Shown: positions 16,792 through 25,277, counted from the first letter of the stretch. The stretch: DNA of 64,000 nt from DASQUK01 sp046726215 (GCA_046726215.1 JBKPAA010000059.1:13940-77939), one strand, 5' to 3'. Made by a program: numbers and translations. Notes: generated by a model from the letters alone, not told the origin.

Positions 16792-17211
16792 ATGAGTGGG
16801 CTCGAGCCGACCGATGTGGAGAGCCGCCGGGCGGCTCGGGAGCGGGCGCTCGAGCTGCTCTACGAGGCCGAGATCAAGGAAGTCGCCGTGGGGGACCTGC
16901 TGGACCAGCAGCCGATCGCCCCGGCTGCGCTGGCGATCGAGCTCGTCCGCGGGGTGGAGGCCCACCGCGATCGCATCGACGACCTGCTGCGCCGCCTGGT
17001 CGCCCCCAAGTGGTCGCTGGACCGTCTGGCGGCCGTCGACCGGTCGACCCTGCGGCTCGGGTCCTACGAGCTGCTGGCGGTGCCCGACCGATCGGCGGCC
17101 CTGGTGATCAACGAGGCCGTTGTGCTGGCCCGCCGGTTCGGCACGGACGACTCCCCCCGGTTCGTGAACGGCGTGCTGTCGTCGGTGGCCGCCGAGGTGC
17201 GCCCGGAATGA
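16792..17211 (+). CDS. nusB: Transcription antitermination factor NusB
   Basis: All-helical RNA-binding protein that with NusE binds boxA of rRNA transcripts. 139 residues with RRAARERALELLYEAE at the N-terminus, LDRLAAVDRSTLRLGSYELL in the middle and ALVINEAVVLARRFGTDDSPRFVNGVLSSVA at the end, which is the family signature. A boxA-like sequence in the rrn leader of this window (63644-63658) is a likely target of the complex. Confidence 0.96.
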   Translation: MSGLEPTDVESRRAARERALELLYEAEIKEVAVGDLLDQQPIAPAALAIELVRGVEAHRDRIDDLLRRLVAPKWSLDRLAAVDRSTLRLGSYELLAVPDRSAALVINEAVVLARRFGTDDSPRFVNGVLSSVAAEVRPE

Positions 17212-17221
17212 GCCCCTCACG

Positions 17222-17737
17222 CTGAGCCTGCCCGAGCCCGAGCTGTCCGACGCCGGCTGCGGCATCCGCCTGCGGCGGTGGCGGGACGACCCCGGGGACA
17301 TCGCCGCCCTGGTAGCGGCGTGGCGGGATCCCTCGCTGGTCGGTGCCGGCGCCGTGCCACCGGAATCCTCGCCCGCCGGGGCCCGGCGCTGGATCGCCGG
17401 CGAGTCGGAGCGGCGCTTCCGGGGCTTGGCGCTCGACCTTGTCATCAGCCCCCTCGACGGCGACCTGGTTTGGGGTGAGGTGGGGCTGCGGGGGCTCGAC
17501 GCCGCCGTCCGCCGTGCCGAGATCGGGTGGTGGCTCGCCCCCGAAGCCCGGGGCCGGGGGTTGGCGGCGGTCGCGGTCGGCCTGGTGGCGACGTGGGCCC
17601 TGGGCCCGCGGCTGGGGTTGCGGCAGGTGTGGGCCCGCGTCGACCCGGACAACGCGGCCTCGGCCCGCGTGGCCGCGGGGGCCGGTTTCCGCCTCCTGGG
17701 GAGAGCCGGTGGCGCCGACGTGTGGGCCCGGCCCTGA
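17222..17737 (+). CDS. GNAT acetyltransferase (RimJ/RimL-like)
   Basis: GNAT-fold N-acetyltransferase. Recognisable family N-terminus GIRLRRWRDDPGDIAALVAA, central AEIGWWLAPEARGRGLAAVAVGLV with the acetyl-CoA loop, and C-terminal VWARVDPDNAASARVAAGAGFRLLG. The first standard start codon is GTG at 17354, but it would cut off the first strand and helix. The frame is open back to the end of nusB with no ATG, GTG or TTG, so I place the start at CTG 17222 with reduced confidence. A frameshift upstream is the alternative. Substrate unknown. Confidence 0.7.
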   Translation: MSLPEPELSDAGCGIRLRRWRDDPGDIAALVAAWRDPSLVGAGAVPPESSPAGARRWIAGESERRFRGLALDLVISPLDGDLVWGEVGLRGLDAAVRRAEIGWWLAPEARGRGLAAVAVGLVATWALGPRLGLRQVWARVDPDNAASARVAAGAGFRLLGRAGGADVWARP

Positions 17738-17777
17738 CCTGCGCGTGGGGATGCGCGTGCCGCGCCCGGCGCGCTGC

Positions 17778-17847
17778 TAGCGTGCTCTCCTGACCGTGAA
17801 GCGGGTCCTGCGAGACCCGCACGGACAGGACACGGGGAGGTCCCCGA
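17778..17847 (+). promoter_or_regulatory. pyr operon promoter and PyrR-binding RNA leader
   Basis: A -10-like TAGCGT (17778-17783) precedes a leader that matches the known PyrR-binding loop. The lower stem is CCGT/ACGG (17794-17797, 17821-17824), followed by a purine bulge GAA, a perfect 7-bp upper stem GCGGGTC/GACCCGC (17801-17807, 17814-17820), and the hexaloop CTGCGA, which fits the CNGNGA consensus described for PyrR sites in Bacillus. Next comes GGGG-AGGT-CCCC (17834-17845), a small hairpin that would hide the GGGGAGG ribosome binding site of pyrR. Direct evidence is the pairing; PyrR control is inferred. Confidence 0.75.
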
Positions 17848-18420
17848 TTGGCAGAACGCGAACGACGTAGCACGCCCCCGTTCGGGGGCGTTTTCCATGC
17901 CCGGACGCAGGTGCTCGACGGCGACGACGTGCGCCGGGCGGTTTGGCGGATGGCCCACGAGATCCTCGAGCGGAACCACGGGCCCGAGCAGGTGGTGTTG
18001 ATCGGACTGCAGACCGGCGGTGTGAAGTTCGCCGAGGCGCTGGCGGATGCCCTGGAGAAGATCGACGGCGCGCGGCCGCCGCTGGGCTCCCTGGACGTGG
18101 CGTTCCACCGCGACGACATCGGGCTGCGGCCGGTCCTGCCCACGGCGGTGACCGACATCCCCGTCGACCTCACCGGGCAGGTGGTGGTCCTGGTCGACGA
18201 CGTGCTGTTCACGGGGCGCACAATCCGGGCCGCGCTCGACGCCGTGCACACCTATGCGCGGCCGCAGGCGATCCAGTTGGCGGTGATGGTCGACAGGGGG
18301 CACCGCGAGCTACCGATCCGCCCCGACTTCGTCGGCAAGAACCTGCCGACGCGGCGCGACGAGATGGTCAACGCCACGCTCGACGGCGTCGAACTGGGCG
18401 AGGTGGTAAAGGCAAGATGA
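17848..18420 (+). CDS. pyrR: Pyrimidine operon regulator PyrR (UPRTase)
   Basis: UMP-responsive RNA-binding regulator of pyrimidine genes, with uracil phosphoribosyltransferase activity. Family region from about residue 20 (QVLDGDDVRRAVWRMAHEILERN), PRPP loop VVVLVDDVLFTGRTIRAALD, and the ending RGHRELPIRPDFVGKNLPT. The TTG at 17848 has a very good ribosome binding site (GGGGAGG, 7 bases away). With this start the first 15 codons run through a terminator-like hairpin. GTG at 17911 is closer to the usual N-terminus but has no clear ribosome binding site. Overlaps pyrB by 4 bases. Confidence 0.92.
   Translation: MAERERRSTPPFGGVFHARTQVLDGDDVRRAVWRMAHEILERNHGPEQVVLIGLQTGGVKFAEALADALEKIDGARPPLGSLDVAFHRDDIGLRPVLPTAVTDIPVDLTGQVVVLVDDVLFTGRTIRAALDAVHTYARPQAIQLAVMVDRGHRELPIRPDFVGKNLPTRRDEMVNATLDGVELGEVVKAR
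17873..17894 (+). terminator. Intrinsic terminator/attenuator inside start of pyrR
   Basis: Perfect 7-bp hairpin CGCCCCC-GTTC-GGGGGCG (17873-17890) followed by TTTT. It lies 25 bases after the pyrR TTG. If PyrR blocks initiation at the upstream ribosome binding site, the uncovered hairpin could stop transcription before pyrB, coupling attenuation to translation. The hairpin is seen; the mechanism is inferred. Confidence 0.75.
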
Positions 18421-19334
18421 AGCATCTGCTGGGCATCGAGGACCTCGACGGAGACGACATCGAGCACCTGCTCGAGCTGACCGACCGCTTCGTCGAAGTG
18501 AGCCAGCGCCGGATGCCCAAGGTGCCGGCGCTGCAGGGACGCACGGTCACCTGGCTGTTCTACGAGGACTCCACCCGGACGCGACTGAGCTTCGAGCAGG
18601 CGGCCAAGCGCCTGTCGGCCGACACCCTGAGCTTCTCGGTGTCGGCGTCGTCGGTAAACAAGGGCGAGTCGCTGCGGGACACCGTGGAGACCATCGAGGC
18701 CATGGGCGTGGACGCCATCGTAGTGCGGCACCGCTCGGCGGGCGTGCCCCAGCAGATCACGCAGTGGGTGTCGGGCAGCGTGATCAACGCCGGAGACGGC
18801 TGGCACGAGCACCCCACCCAGGCGCTGCTCGACTGCTACACCATCCGTGAGCACCTGGGGGGCGTCGACGGGCTGCGCATCGCCGTCGTCGGCGACGTCA
18901 ACCACAGCCGGGTCGCACGCAGCGACGCGTGGGCGTTCTCCAAGCTGGGCGCCGAGCTCACCCTTGTGGCGCCGCCGACCCTCCTGCCGCCGAGCCTGGA
19001 TGGCTGGCCGGTGACCGTCAGCCACGACCTCGACGCGGTGCTGCCGAAGGTCGACGTGGTGTACCTGCTGCGGATGCAGCGCGAGCGCATGACCGAGGCG
19101 CTGGTGCCCTCCCTGCGGGAGTACACGGCCCGCTATGGCCTCACCAGGGCGCGCGTCGACCTGATGGGCGAAAAGGCCATCGTGATGCACCCGGGCCCCA
19201 TGAATCGCGGCGTCGAGATCGCCGCCGACGTTGCCGACCTGCCTCGTTCGGTCGTGACCGACCAGGTCCGCAACGGCGTGGCGGTCCGGATGGCGGTGCT
19301 GTTCGAGCTGTTGGGATCGGGAGGGGAACGGTGA
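18417..19334 (+). CDS. pyrB: Aspartate carbamoyltransferase catalytic chain
   Basis: First committed step of pyrimidine synthesis: carbamoyl phosphate plus aspartate to carbamoyl-aspartate. Carbamoyl-phosphate loop YEDSTRTRLSFEQAAKRL, HPTQALLDCYT (the ATCase form, not the HPCQ of ornithine carbamoyltransferase), the second-substrate block VYLLRMQRERM, and HPGPMNRGVEI. 305 residues. No pyrI. Because argF is absent from the arginine cluster I checked these motifs specifically, and they indicate aspartate. Confidence 0.96.
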   Translation: MKHLLGIEDLDGDDIEHLLELTDRFVEVSQRRMPKVPALQGRTVTWLFYEDSTRTRLSFEQAAKRLSADTLSFSVSASSVNKGESLRDTVETIEAMGVDAIVVRHRSAGVPQQITQWVSGSVINAGDGWHEHPTQALLDCYTIREHLGGVDGLRIAVVGDVNHSRVARSDAWAFSKLGAELTLVAPPTLLPPSLDGWPVTVSHDLDAVLPKVDVVYLLRMQRERMTEALVPSLREYTARYGLTRARVDLMGEKAIVMHPGPMNRGVEIAADVADLPRSVVTDQVRNGVAVRMAVLFELLGSGGER

Positions 19335-20614
19335 AGTCGGTGCTGATCCGCGGAGGCCGAATCGTCGACGCCGGCGGCGAGCGGGTGGCGGACGTTGCCG
19401 TGGAGGGCGGTCGCATCGCCGCGGTTGTGGCCGAGGGGTCCGACCTCACGGCCGACCTGGTCCTCGACGCCGGGGGTTGTGTCGTGGCGCCGGGCCTGGT
19501 GGACCTCCACACCCACCTGCGGCAGCCGGGGAGGGAGGAGGCGGAGACCGTCGAGACCGGAGCCCGTGCCGCCGCCCTCGGCGGGTTCACCTGCGTGCTC
19601 GCCATGCCCAACACCGATCCCCCCATCGACTCCGCCGGCGTGGCCCGCGAGGTGTTGGAGCTCGGCCGAGATGCGTGCTGCGACGTTCGCACCTCGGCCG
19701 CGATCACCGTGGGGCGCCAGGGCAGCCAGCTCACGCCGATGGCCGAGCTGGCGGCCTTGGGCGTCCGGTTCTTCACCGACGACGGCAACGGGGTGCAGGA
19801 CGGTCGACTCATGCGCCGGGCGCTGGAGTACGCGCGGGGCCTGGGCGTCACGCTCGCGCAGCACTGTGAGGACGACGTGCTGGCCGCGGACGGGGCCATG
19901 CACGAGGGCGCCTGGTCGTCCCGGCTCGGCATCCCCGGCCAGCCGGCGGAGGCGGAGGAGGTGATGGTGATGCGCGACGTCGCGCTGGTCCGGCTCACGG
20001 GCGGCCGGGCCCATTTCCAGCACCTGTCGACCCGCCGATCGGTCGAGCTGGTGGCGGCGGCCAAGGCCGAGGGCCTGCCGGTGACATGCGAGGCGACGCC
20101 GCATCACTTCACCCTCACCGACGAGTCGTGCGCCTCCTACGACCCGGTGTTCAAGGTGAACCCGCCGCTGCGCACCGAGGACGACGTCGCCGCGATCCGG
20201 CGGGGCCTCGCCGACGGGACCGTCGACTGCGTCGCCACCGACCACGCCCCCCATGCGCCCGAGACCAAGGAGCAGCCCTTCGATCACGCGCCGCCGGGCA
20301 TGCTCGGCCTGGAGACGGCGCTCGCCCTGGCGCTGACGCGCCTCGACCTGCCGATCGCCGACGTTCTGGCGCTGCTGTCGTGGCGCCCCGCGGCGATGCT
20401 GGGGGTCGGCGATCTCCATGGCGGCCCGATCGAGCCTGGGCGGCCCGCCAACCTGTGCGTGCTCGATCCAGCGGCGACCTGGACCGTCGATCCGGCGGCG
20501 CTGGCGAGCCGCAGCCGCAACACCCCCTACGCAGGGATGACGCTCACCGGCAGGGTCCGGCACACCGTGCTGGCGGGGGAGCCGGTCGTGGTCGACGCCG
20601 AGGCCCAGCGGTGA
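19331..20614 (+). CDS. pyrC: Dihydroorotase
   Basis: Zinc amidohydrolase closing carbamoyl-aspartate to dihydroorotate. 427 residues with metal ligands in GLVDLHTHLRQPG, the FFTDDGNGVQD segment, AQHCEDD, CEATPHHFTLTDE and the catalytic Asp in CVATDHAPHAPETK. GTG start overlaps pyrB by 4 bases. Followed by a 49-base gap holding an ArgR-type operator before carA. Confidence 0.96.
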   Translation: MKSVLIRGGRIVDAGGERVADVAVEGGRIAAVVAEGSDLTADLVLDAGGCVVAPGLVDLHTHLRQPGREEAETVETGARAAALGGFTCVLAMPNTDPPIDSAGVAREVLELGRDACCDVRTSAAITVGRQGSQLTPMAELAALGVRFFTDDGNGVQDGRLMRRALEYARGLGVTLAQHCEDDVLAADGAMHEGAWSSRLGIPGQPAEAEEVMVMRDVALVRLTGGRAHFQHLSTRRSVELVAAAKAEGLPVTCEATPHHFTLTDESCASYDPVFKVNPPLRTEDDVAAIRRGLADGTVDCVATDHAPHAPETKEQPFDHAPPGMLGLETALALALTRLDLPIADVLALLSWRPAAMLGVGDLHGGPIEPGRPANLCVLDPAATWTVDPAALASRSRNTPYAGMTLTGRVRHTVLAGEPVVVDAEAQR

Positions 20615-20629
20615 TGCCAAGTCATGCGT

Positions 20630-20648
20630 TAGCTTGCATGACCATGCA
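20630..20648 (+). promoter_or_regulatory. ArgR-type operator (ARG box) before carA
   Basis: TGCAT-GACC-ATGCA (20635-20648) is a perfect inverted repeat and nearly identical to the box before argC (TGCAT-GACT-ATGCA, 52681-52694). It overlaps a possible -10 TAGCTT (20630-20635), so ArgR binding would block a promoter inside the pyr operon that serves carA-carB. Streptomyces and Bacillus ARG boxes have the same TGCAT/ATGCA half-site character. argR is in the same window. Confidence 0.75.
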
Positions 20649-20663
20649 GAACTGGGTGGAGTT

Positions 20664-21899
20664 GTGAGGGCCTACCGGGAGGGGCTGCTGGTCCTCGCGG
20701 ACGGGACGACGTTCGAGGGCGAGCTGGTCGGCGCCGAACCGAGGGGAGGCGTCGCCACCGGCGAGGTGGTCTTCAACACCGCGTTGTCGGGCTACCAGGA
20801 GGTGATCTCCGACCCGTCCTACGCCGGTCAGATCATCACGTTCACGGCATCCCACATCGGCAACTACGGCGTCAACGCCCAAGACGACGAGAGCCGCAGG
20901 CCCGTTTGCCGGGGCGTGGTGGTCCTGGACCTGGCCCGGCGCCGCTCCAACTGGCGGGCCAGCGACGACCTCGACGCCTACCTGCGCCGCCACCACGTTC
21001 CCGCCATCGCGGGGGTCGACACCCGCCGCCTGACCCGTCACATCCGGGAGTTCGGCGCCCTTGCGGGTGCATTCGGGAGCGCGGACGAGGCGACGCTGCG
21101 GGCAGCGGCGGTCGCAGAGCCCGGCACCGACGGGCGCGACCTGGTGGCCACCGTCACCTGTGCCGAGCCGTACACGGTGCCCGCCGGGGTGGGCTTCGGT
21201 CGGTCCGTCCCACCACCCCGCCGCATCGTCGCCTACGACTTCGGCATCAAGCGGACGATCCTGCGGCACCTCGCAGGCCTTGGGCGGGTCACGGTCGTCC
21301 CGGCGGACACGCCAGCCGTCGAGGTGCTGGCCCGGGCGCCCGACGGCGTGTTCCTTTCCAACGGTCCCGGGGACCCGGCGGCGGTGGACTACGCGATCGA
21401 TGCCATCCGCGGGCTCCTCGGCGAGGTGCCGATCTTCGGCATCTGCCTGGGCCACCAGCTACTGGCCACGGCGCTCGGTGGGTCCACCCGGAAGCTGCCG
21501 TTCGGCCACCACGGTGGCAATCACCCGGTCCGGCGGTTGGCGACCGGGCGGGTGGAGATCACCAGCCAGAACCACAACTACGCCTTGGTGGAGGGGTCGA
21601 TCGGCGGCGATGTGGAGGTCACCCACGTCAACCTCAACGACGGCGTGATCGAGGGGATCCGCAGCGCGTGGCTGCGAGCCTTCGGGGTGCAGTACCACCC
21701 TGAGGCGGGACCCGGCCCCCACGATGCCGCCTACCTGTTCGCGGAGTTCGCGCGGTCGATGGACGGTGCCCGAGGCAATGGGTTCCACCGGCGGGAGGGC
21801 GAGGTCATGAGTTCCGTAGGCGGAACCGATGACCTCGGGCTCGCCGCACCGGAACCCATCGCCTCGGGTGGACCCGGGCGGCGCGCAGGGGGCGACTGA
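20664..21899 (+). CDS. carA: Carbamoyl-phosphate synthase small chain
   Basis: Glutaminase subunit feeding ammonia to CarB for carbamoyl phosphate, shared by pyrimidine and arginine synthesis. N-terminal domain with LADGTTFEGE, VVFNTALSGYQEVISDPSYAGQII and AIAGVDTRRLTRHIRE; class I amidotransferase domain with VFLSNGPGDPAAV, the nucleophile in GICLGHQLLATAL, and His/Glu in YHPEAGPGPHDA. GTG at 20664 follows GGTGGAG. The enzyme would normally end near FARSMDG (about residue 365); the last 45 residues are encoded by a family A palindromic repeat plus a short tail. carB begins at the next base after the stop. Confidence 0.96.
   Translation: MRAYREGLLVLADGTTFEGELVGAEPRGGVATGEVVFNTALSGYQEVISDPSYAGQIITFTASHIGNYGVNAQDDESRRPVCRGVVVLDLARRRSNWRASDDLDAYLRRHHVPAIAGVDTRRLTRHIREFGALAGAFGSADEATLRAAAVAEPGTDGRDLVATVTCAEPYTVPAGVGFGRSVPPPRRIVAYDFGIKRTILRHLAGLGRVTVVPADTPAVEVLARAPDGVFLSNGPGDPAAVDYAIDAIRGLLGEVPIFGICLGHQLLATALGGSTRKLPFGHHGGNHPVRRLATGRVEITSQNHNYALVEGSIGGDVEVTHVNLNDGVIEGIRSAWLRAFGVQYHPEAGPGPHDAAYLFAEFARSMDGARGNGFHRREGEVMSSVGGTDDLGLAAPEPIASGGPGRRAGGD
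21772..21865 (+). repeat. Family A four-arm palindrome forming the carA 3' end
   Basis: A 94-bp element with arms GAGGCAATGGGTTCC (21772-21786), GAGGTCATGAGTTCC (21801-21815), loop GTAGGC, GGAACCGATGACCTC (21822-21836) and GGAACCCATCGCCTC (21851-21865), separated by 14-base spacers. Outer arms pair at 14 of 15 positions, inner arms at 13 of 15. It is read in frame as the carA C-terminal tail (EVMSSVGGTDDL, EPIASGGP). Confidence 0.9.
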
Positions 21900-24800
21900 G
21901 TGCCCCGGCGCGACGACCTCGAGTCGATCCTGCTCATCGGGGCGGGGCCCATCGTCATCGGCCAGGCGTGCGAGTTCGACTACTCGGGCACCCAGGCCTG
22001 CAAGGTCCTGGGGGCCGAGGGGTACCGGGTGATCCTGGCCAACTCCAACCCGGCCACGATCATGACCGACCCCGAGTTCGCCGACGCCACGTATGTGGAG
22101 CCGCTCGATGCCGACCACCTGGAGCGCATCATCGAGCGGGAGCGGCCCGACGCGGTCCTCCCGACGCTCGGCGGCCAGACCGCCCTCAACCTCACGATGG
22201 AGCTGGTCGAGCGCAAGGCCGTCGCCGGCGGACCCGGCACGCCCGAGCTGATCGGGGCCACGGCCGACGCCATCGCCACCGCCGAAGACCGCGAGCGGTT
22301 CAAGGCGGCCATGCAGGAGATCGGCCTCCGCGTGCCCGCCTCCGCGACGGCCCACGACCTGGACGAGGCCCTCGCCGTCGTCGGACGCATAGGGCTGCCG
22401 GTCGTGGTCAGGCCGGCGTTCATCCTCGGGGGCAGGGGCACGGGCATCGCCGCCACCCTGGAGGAGTTTCGCCGGATCGCCGCCACGGGACTGGCCGCCA
22501 GCCCGATCAGCGAGATCCTCATCGAGCGCTCCATCGCCGGGTGGAAGGAGTACGAGCTCGAGGTCATGCGCGACCGGGCCGACAACTGCGTGGTCATCTG
22601 CTCGATTGAGAACCTCGATCCGATGGGTGTCCACACCGGGGACTCGATCACGGTGGCGCCGGCCCAGACGCTCAGCGACGTCGAGTACCAGGCCATGCGG
22701 GACGCAGCGTTCGCCTGCATCCGCCGGGTGGGCGTCGAGACCGGTGGGTCCAACGTGCAGTTCGCGCTCGACCCGACCAACGGCGACATGGTCATCATCG
22801 AGATGAACCCCCGGGTGAGCCGTTCGTCGGCTCTGGCGTCGAAGGCCACCGGGTTCCCGATCGCCAAGATCGCGGCCAAGCTGGCCGTCGGCTACACGCT
22901 CGACGAGATTCCGAACGACATCACCCGCAAGACGCCCGCCAGCTTCGAGCCGACCATCGACTATGTGGTCACGAAGGTGCCCCGCTGGGCGTTCGAGAAG
23001 TTCCCCACCAGCCCGGGCGTGCTCGGAACCTCGATGCAGTCGGTGGGTGAGGCCATGGCCATCGGCCGGACGTTTCCGGAGTCCCTCCAGAAGGCGCTGC
23101 GCAGCCTGGAGGTGGGGCGGGCGGGATTGAACTGCGATCCCGGCGAGGCGGCACTCGAGGGCCTGACCGACGACGAGCTGGTCGCCCGGGCGTCGCTCGG
23201 GACGCCGGACCGCCCCTTCCAGCTGGAGGCGGCGCTGCGCAGGGGGATCACGGTCGACGAGTTGGCCGATCGGACCAGGGTCGACCCCTGGTTCCTCGAC
23301 CAGATCCTCCGCATCGTCGAGGAACGGGCCCACCTGGCGGCCGCGAGCCCCGGGGCCCTCGGTCGTCGGGACTGGAAACGGGCCAAGCGGCTGGGCTTCG
23401 CCGACGCCCAGCTGGCGTGGCTGTGGGGGATCGACGTCGCCGAGGTGCGCCGGCGGCGCGCGGCGGCGGGGGTGCGGCCGACCTTCAAGACGGTCGACAC
23501 CTGCGGCGCCGAGTTCGAGGCGGCAACGCCGTACCACTACTCGACCTACGAGGACGAGGACGAGACCGTGGCCAGTGGTCGGCGCAAGGTGCTGATCCTG
23601 GGGTCCGGGCCCAACCGGATCGGCCAGGGGATCGAGTTCGACTACTGCTGCGTCCACGCCAGCTTCGCGTTGGCCGAGGCCGGCTACGAGACCGTGATGA
23701 TCAACTGCAACCCCGAGACGGTCTCCACCGACTACGACACGTCCGACCGCCTCTACTTCGAGCCGCTGACGCTGGAGGACACGCTCAACGTCATCGAGGC
23801 CGAGGAGGCCGCCGGTGACCTGGTGGGTGTCGTGGTGGCCCTGGGCGGGCAGACACCGCTCAAGCTGGCGTCGGCGCTGCCGGAGGGCGTGGTCCTCGGA
23901 ACCTCGCCGCGTTCGATCGACGCCGCCGAGGACCGCGAACGCTGGAACGCGCTGTGTGCCCGTCTCGAGATCCCCCAACCCGCCGGGGGCACCGCCACGA
24001 GCGTCGACGATGCGCTGGCCGTTGTCGAGCGCATCGGCTATCCCGCGCTGCTGCGGCCGTCCTACGTGCTCGGGGGGCGGGCTATGGAGATCGTGTACGA
24101 CGAGGACGGTCTGCGCCGGGCCATGGCCGAGCTGGCGAGCTTTGGCAGCCTGGGACGGGAGGGCGGGCTGTCGGCATCGCGGCCGGTGCTGATCGACCGG
24201 TTCCTCGAGGACGCGACCGAGGTCGACGTCGACGCCATCCGCGACGCCGCCGGCGACGTGGTGATCGGTGGGGTGATGGAGCACGTCGAGGAGGCGGGCG
24301 TGCACTCCGGGGACTCGGCCTGCTCGATCCCGCCCCACTCGCTGTCGCGCGACGCGGTTGCGGTCATCGAGGACCACACCCGGCGGCTGGCCGACGCGCT
24401 GGACGTGCGTGGCCTCATAAACGTCCAGTACGCCGTGCAGCGCGGCGAGGTGTTCGTGATCGAGGCCAACCCCCGAGCCAGCCGCACAGTGCCGTTCGTG
24501 GCCAAGGCCACGGGCGTGCCCCTCGTCAAGGTAGCCGCGCGGGTCATGGTCGGCGCCACGCTGGAAGAGCTGCGGGCCGAGGGCCTGCTCCGGGACCCGG
24601 CCCGAGGGATGACCTCGGCTCCGGGGGTCACTCGGGCCGGGGGGGCGGGAGGCATGGCCCGCGGCGGCCACATCGCCGTCAAGGAGGCGGTGCTGCCGTT
24701 CAACCGCTTCCCGGATGCCGACACGCTGCTGGGGCCCGAGATGCGTTCCACCGGTGAGGTGATGGGTCTCGACCGTACCTTCGGCCTGGCGTTCGGCAAG

Positions 24801-25277
24801 GCGCAGCTGGCGGCGGGGGAAAGGCTGCCCGAGGCAGGGATGGTGTTCCTGTCGCTGGCCGACCGCGACAAGGCGGCGGGCTTGAAGGCGGCGGCCCGAC
24901 TCGTCGAGCAGGGGTTCCAGATCGCCGCCACCGCCGGAACGGCCGACCACCTCGAGCGCAACGGCGTAGCCGTGGCGCAGCGGGTGGCCAAGGTGGCGGC
25001 CGACAACGGCGCCGCGCCGCTGCAGGACGAGGCGGGGCTGCCCACCGCGCTCGACCTCATCTCTGCCGGCAAGGTTCAGCTCGTGGTCAACAGCCCCCGG
25101 GGCCGCGGCGCCCGGGCCGACGGCGCCTACATCCGGCGCGCCGCCAACCTCCACCGCATCCCGTGCCTGACCACGGCGGCGGCGGCGGTGGCGGCGGCAG
25201 AGAGCACGGTCGACCGGTCGCGGCACGACGTCCGCGTCCGGACGCTGCAGGAGGTCCACCGAGGGTGCGCCCCATGA
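21900..25277 (+). CDS. carB: Carbamoyl-phosphate synthase large chain
   Basis: ATP-grasp subunit making carbamoyl phosphate from bicarbonate, ammonia and 2 ATP. 1125 residues in two homologous halves: first half LLIGAGPIVIGQACEFDYSG and PAFILGGRGTGIA with EMNPRVSRSSALASKATG; second half LILGSGPNRIGQGIEFDYC, PSYVLGGRAMEIV and EANPRASRTVPFVAKATG; then the MGS-like allosteric domain (GFQIAATAGTADHLERNGV). It is about 50 residues longer than E. coli CarB, partly from a Gly/Arg-rich insertion just before HIAVKEAVLPFNRF. GTG start directly after carA; overlaps pyrD by 4 bases. Confidence 0.97.
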   Translation: MPRRDDLESILLIGAGPIVIGQACEFDYSGTQACKVLGAEGYRVILANSNPATIMTDPEFADATYVEPLDADHLERIIERERPDAVLPTLGGQTALNLTMELVERKAVAGGPGTPELIGATADAIATAEDRERFKAAMQEIGLRVPASATAHDLDEALAVVGRIGLPVVVRPAFILGGRGTGIAATLEEFRRIAATGLAASPISEILIERSIAGWKEYELEVMRDRADNCVVICSIENLDPMGVHTGDSITVAPAQTLSDVEYQAMRDAAFACIRRVGVETGGSNVQFALDPTNGDMVIIEMNPRVSRSSALASKATGFPIAKIAAKLAVGYTLDEIPNDITRKTPASFEPTIDYVVTKVPRWAFEKFPTSPGVLGTSMQSVGEAMAIGRTFPESLQKALRSLEVGRAGLNCDPGEAALEGLTDDELVARASLGTPDRPFQLEAALRRGITVDELADRTRVDPWFLDQILRIVEERAHLAAASPGALGRRDWKRAKRLGFADAQLAWLWGIDVAEVRRRRAAAGVRPTFKTVDTCGAEFEAATPYHYSTYEDEDETVASGRRKVLILGSGPNRIGQGIEFDYCCVHASFALAEAGYETVMINCNPETVSTDYDTSDRLYFEPLTLEDTLNVIEAEEAAGDLVGVVVALGGQTPLKLASALPEGVVLGTSPRSIDAAEDRERWNALCARLEIPQPAGGTATSVDDALAVVERIGYPALLRPSYVLGGRAMEIVYDEDGLRRAMAELASFGSLGREGGLSASRPVLIDRFLEDATEVDVDAIRDAAGDVVIGGVMEHVEEAGVHSGDSACSIPPHSLSRDAVAVIEDHTRRLADALDVRGLINVQYAVQRGEVFVIEANPRASRTVPFVAKATGVPLVKVAARVMVGATLEELRAEGLLRDPARGMTSAPGVTRAGGAGGMARGGHIAVKEAVLPFNRFPDADTLLGPEMRSTGEVMGLDRTFGLAFGKAQLAAGERLPEAGMVFLSLADRDKAAGLKAAARLVEQGFQIAATAGTADHLERNGVAVAQRVAKVAADNGAAPLQDEAGLPTALDLISAGKVQLVVNSPRGRGARADGAYIRRAANLHRIPCLTTAAAAVAAAESTVDRSRHDVRVRTLQEVHRGCAP

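Noticed and set aside
18417..19334. Ornithine carbamoyltransferase standing in for argF
   Set aside because: HPTQ and the second-substrate block are those of aspartate carbamoyltransferase, and the gene lies between pyrR and pyrC.
24600..24660. Possible further repeat element in carB before HIAVKEAV
   Set aside because: The Gly/Arg-rich insertion contains GATGACCTCGG, reminiscent of family A, but the arms and spacing are missing, so it is more likely ordinary lineage variation.
21459..25259. 1266-residue open frame on the reverse strand across carA and carB
   Set aside because: It mirrors carB codon by codon, as expected in G+C-rich DNA; it has no recognisable domain, while carB on the forward strand is unmistakable.
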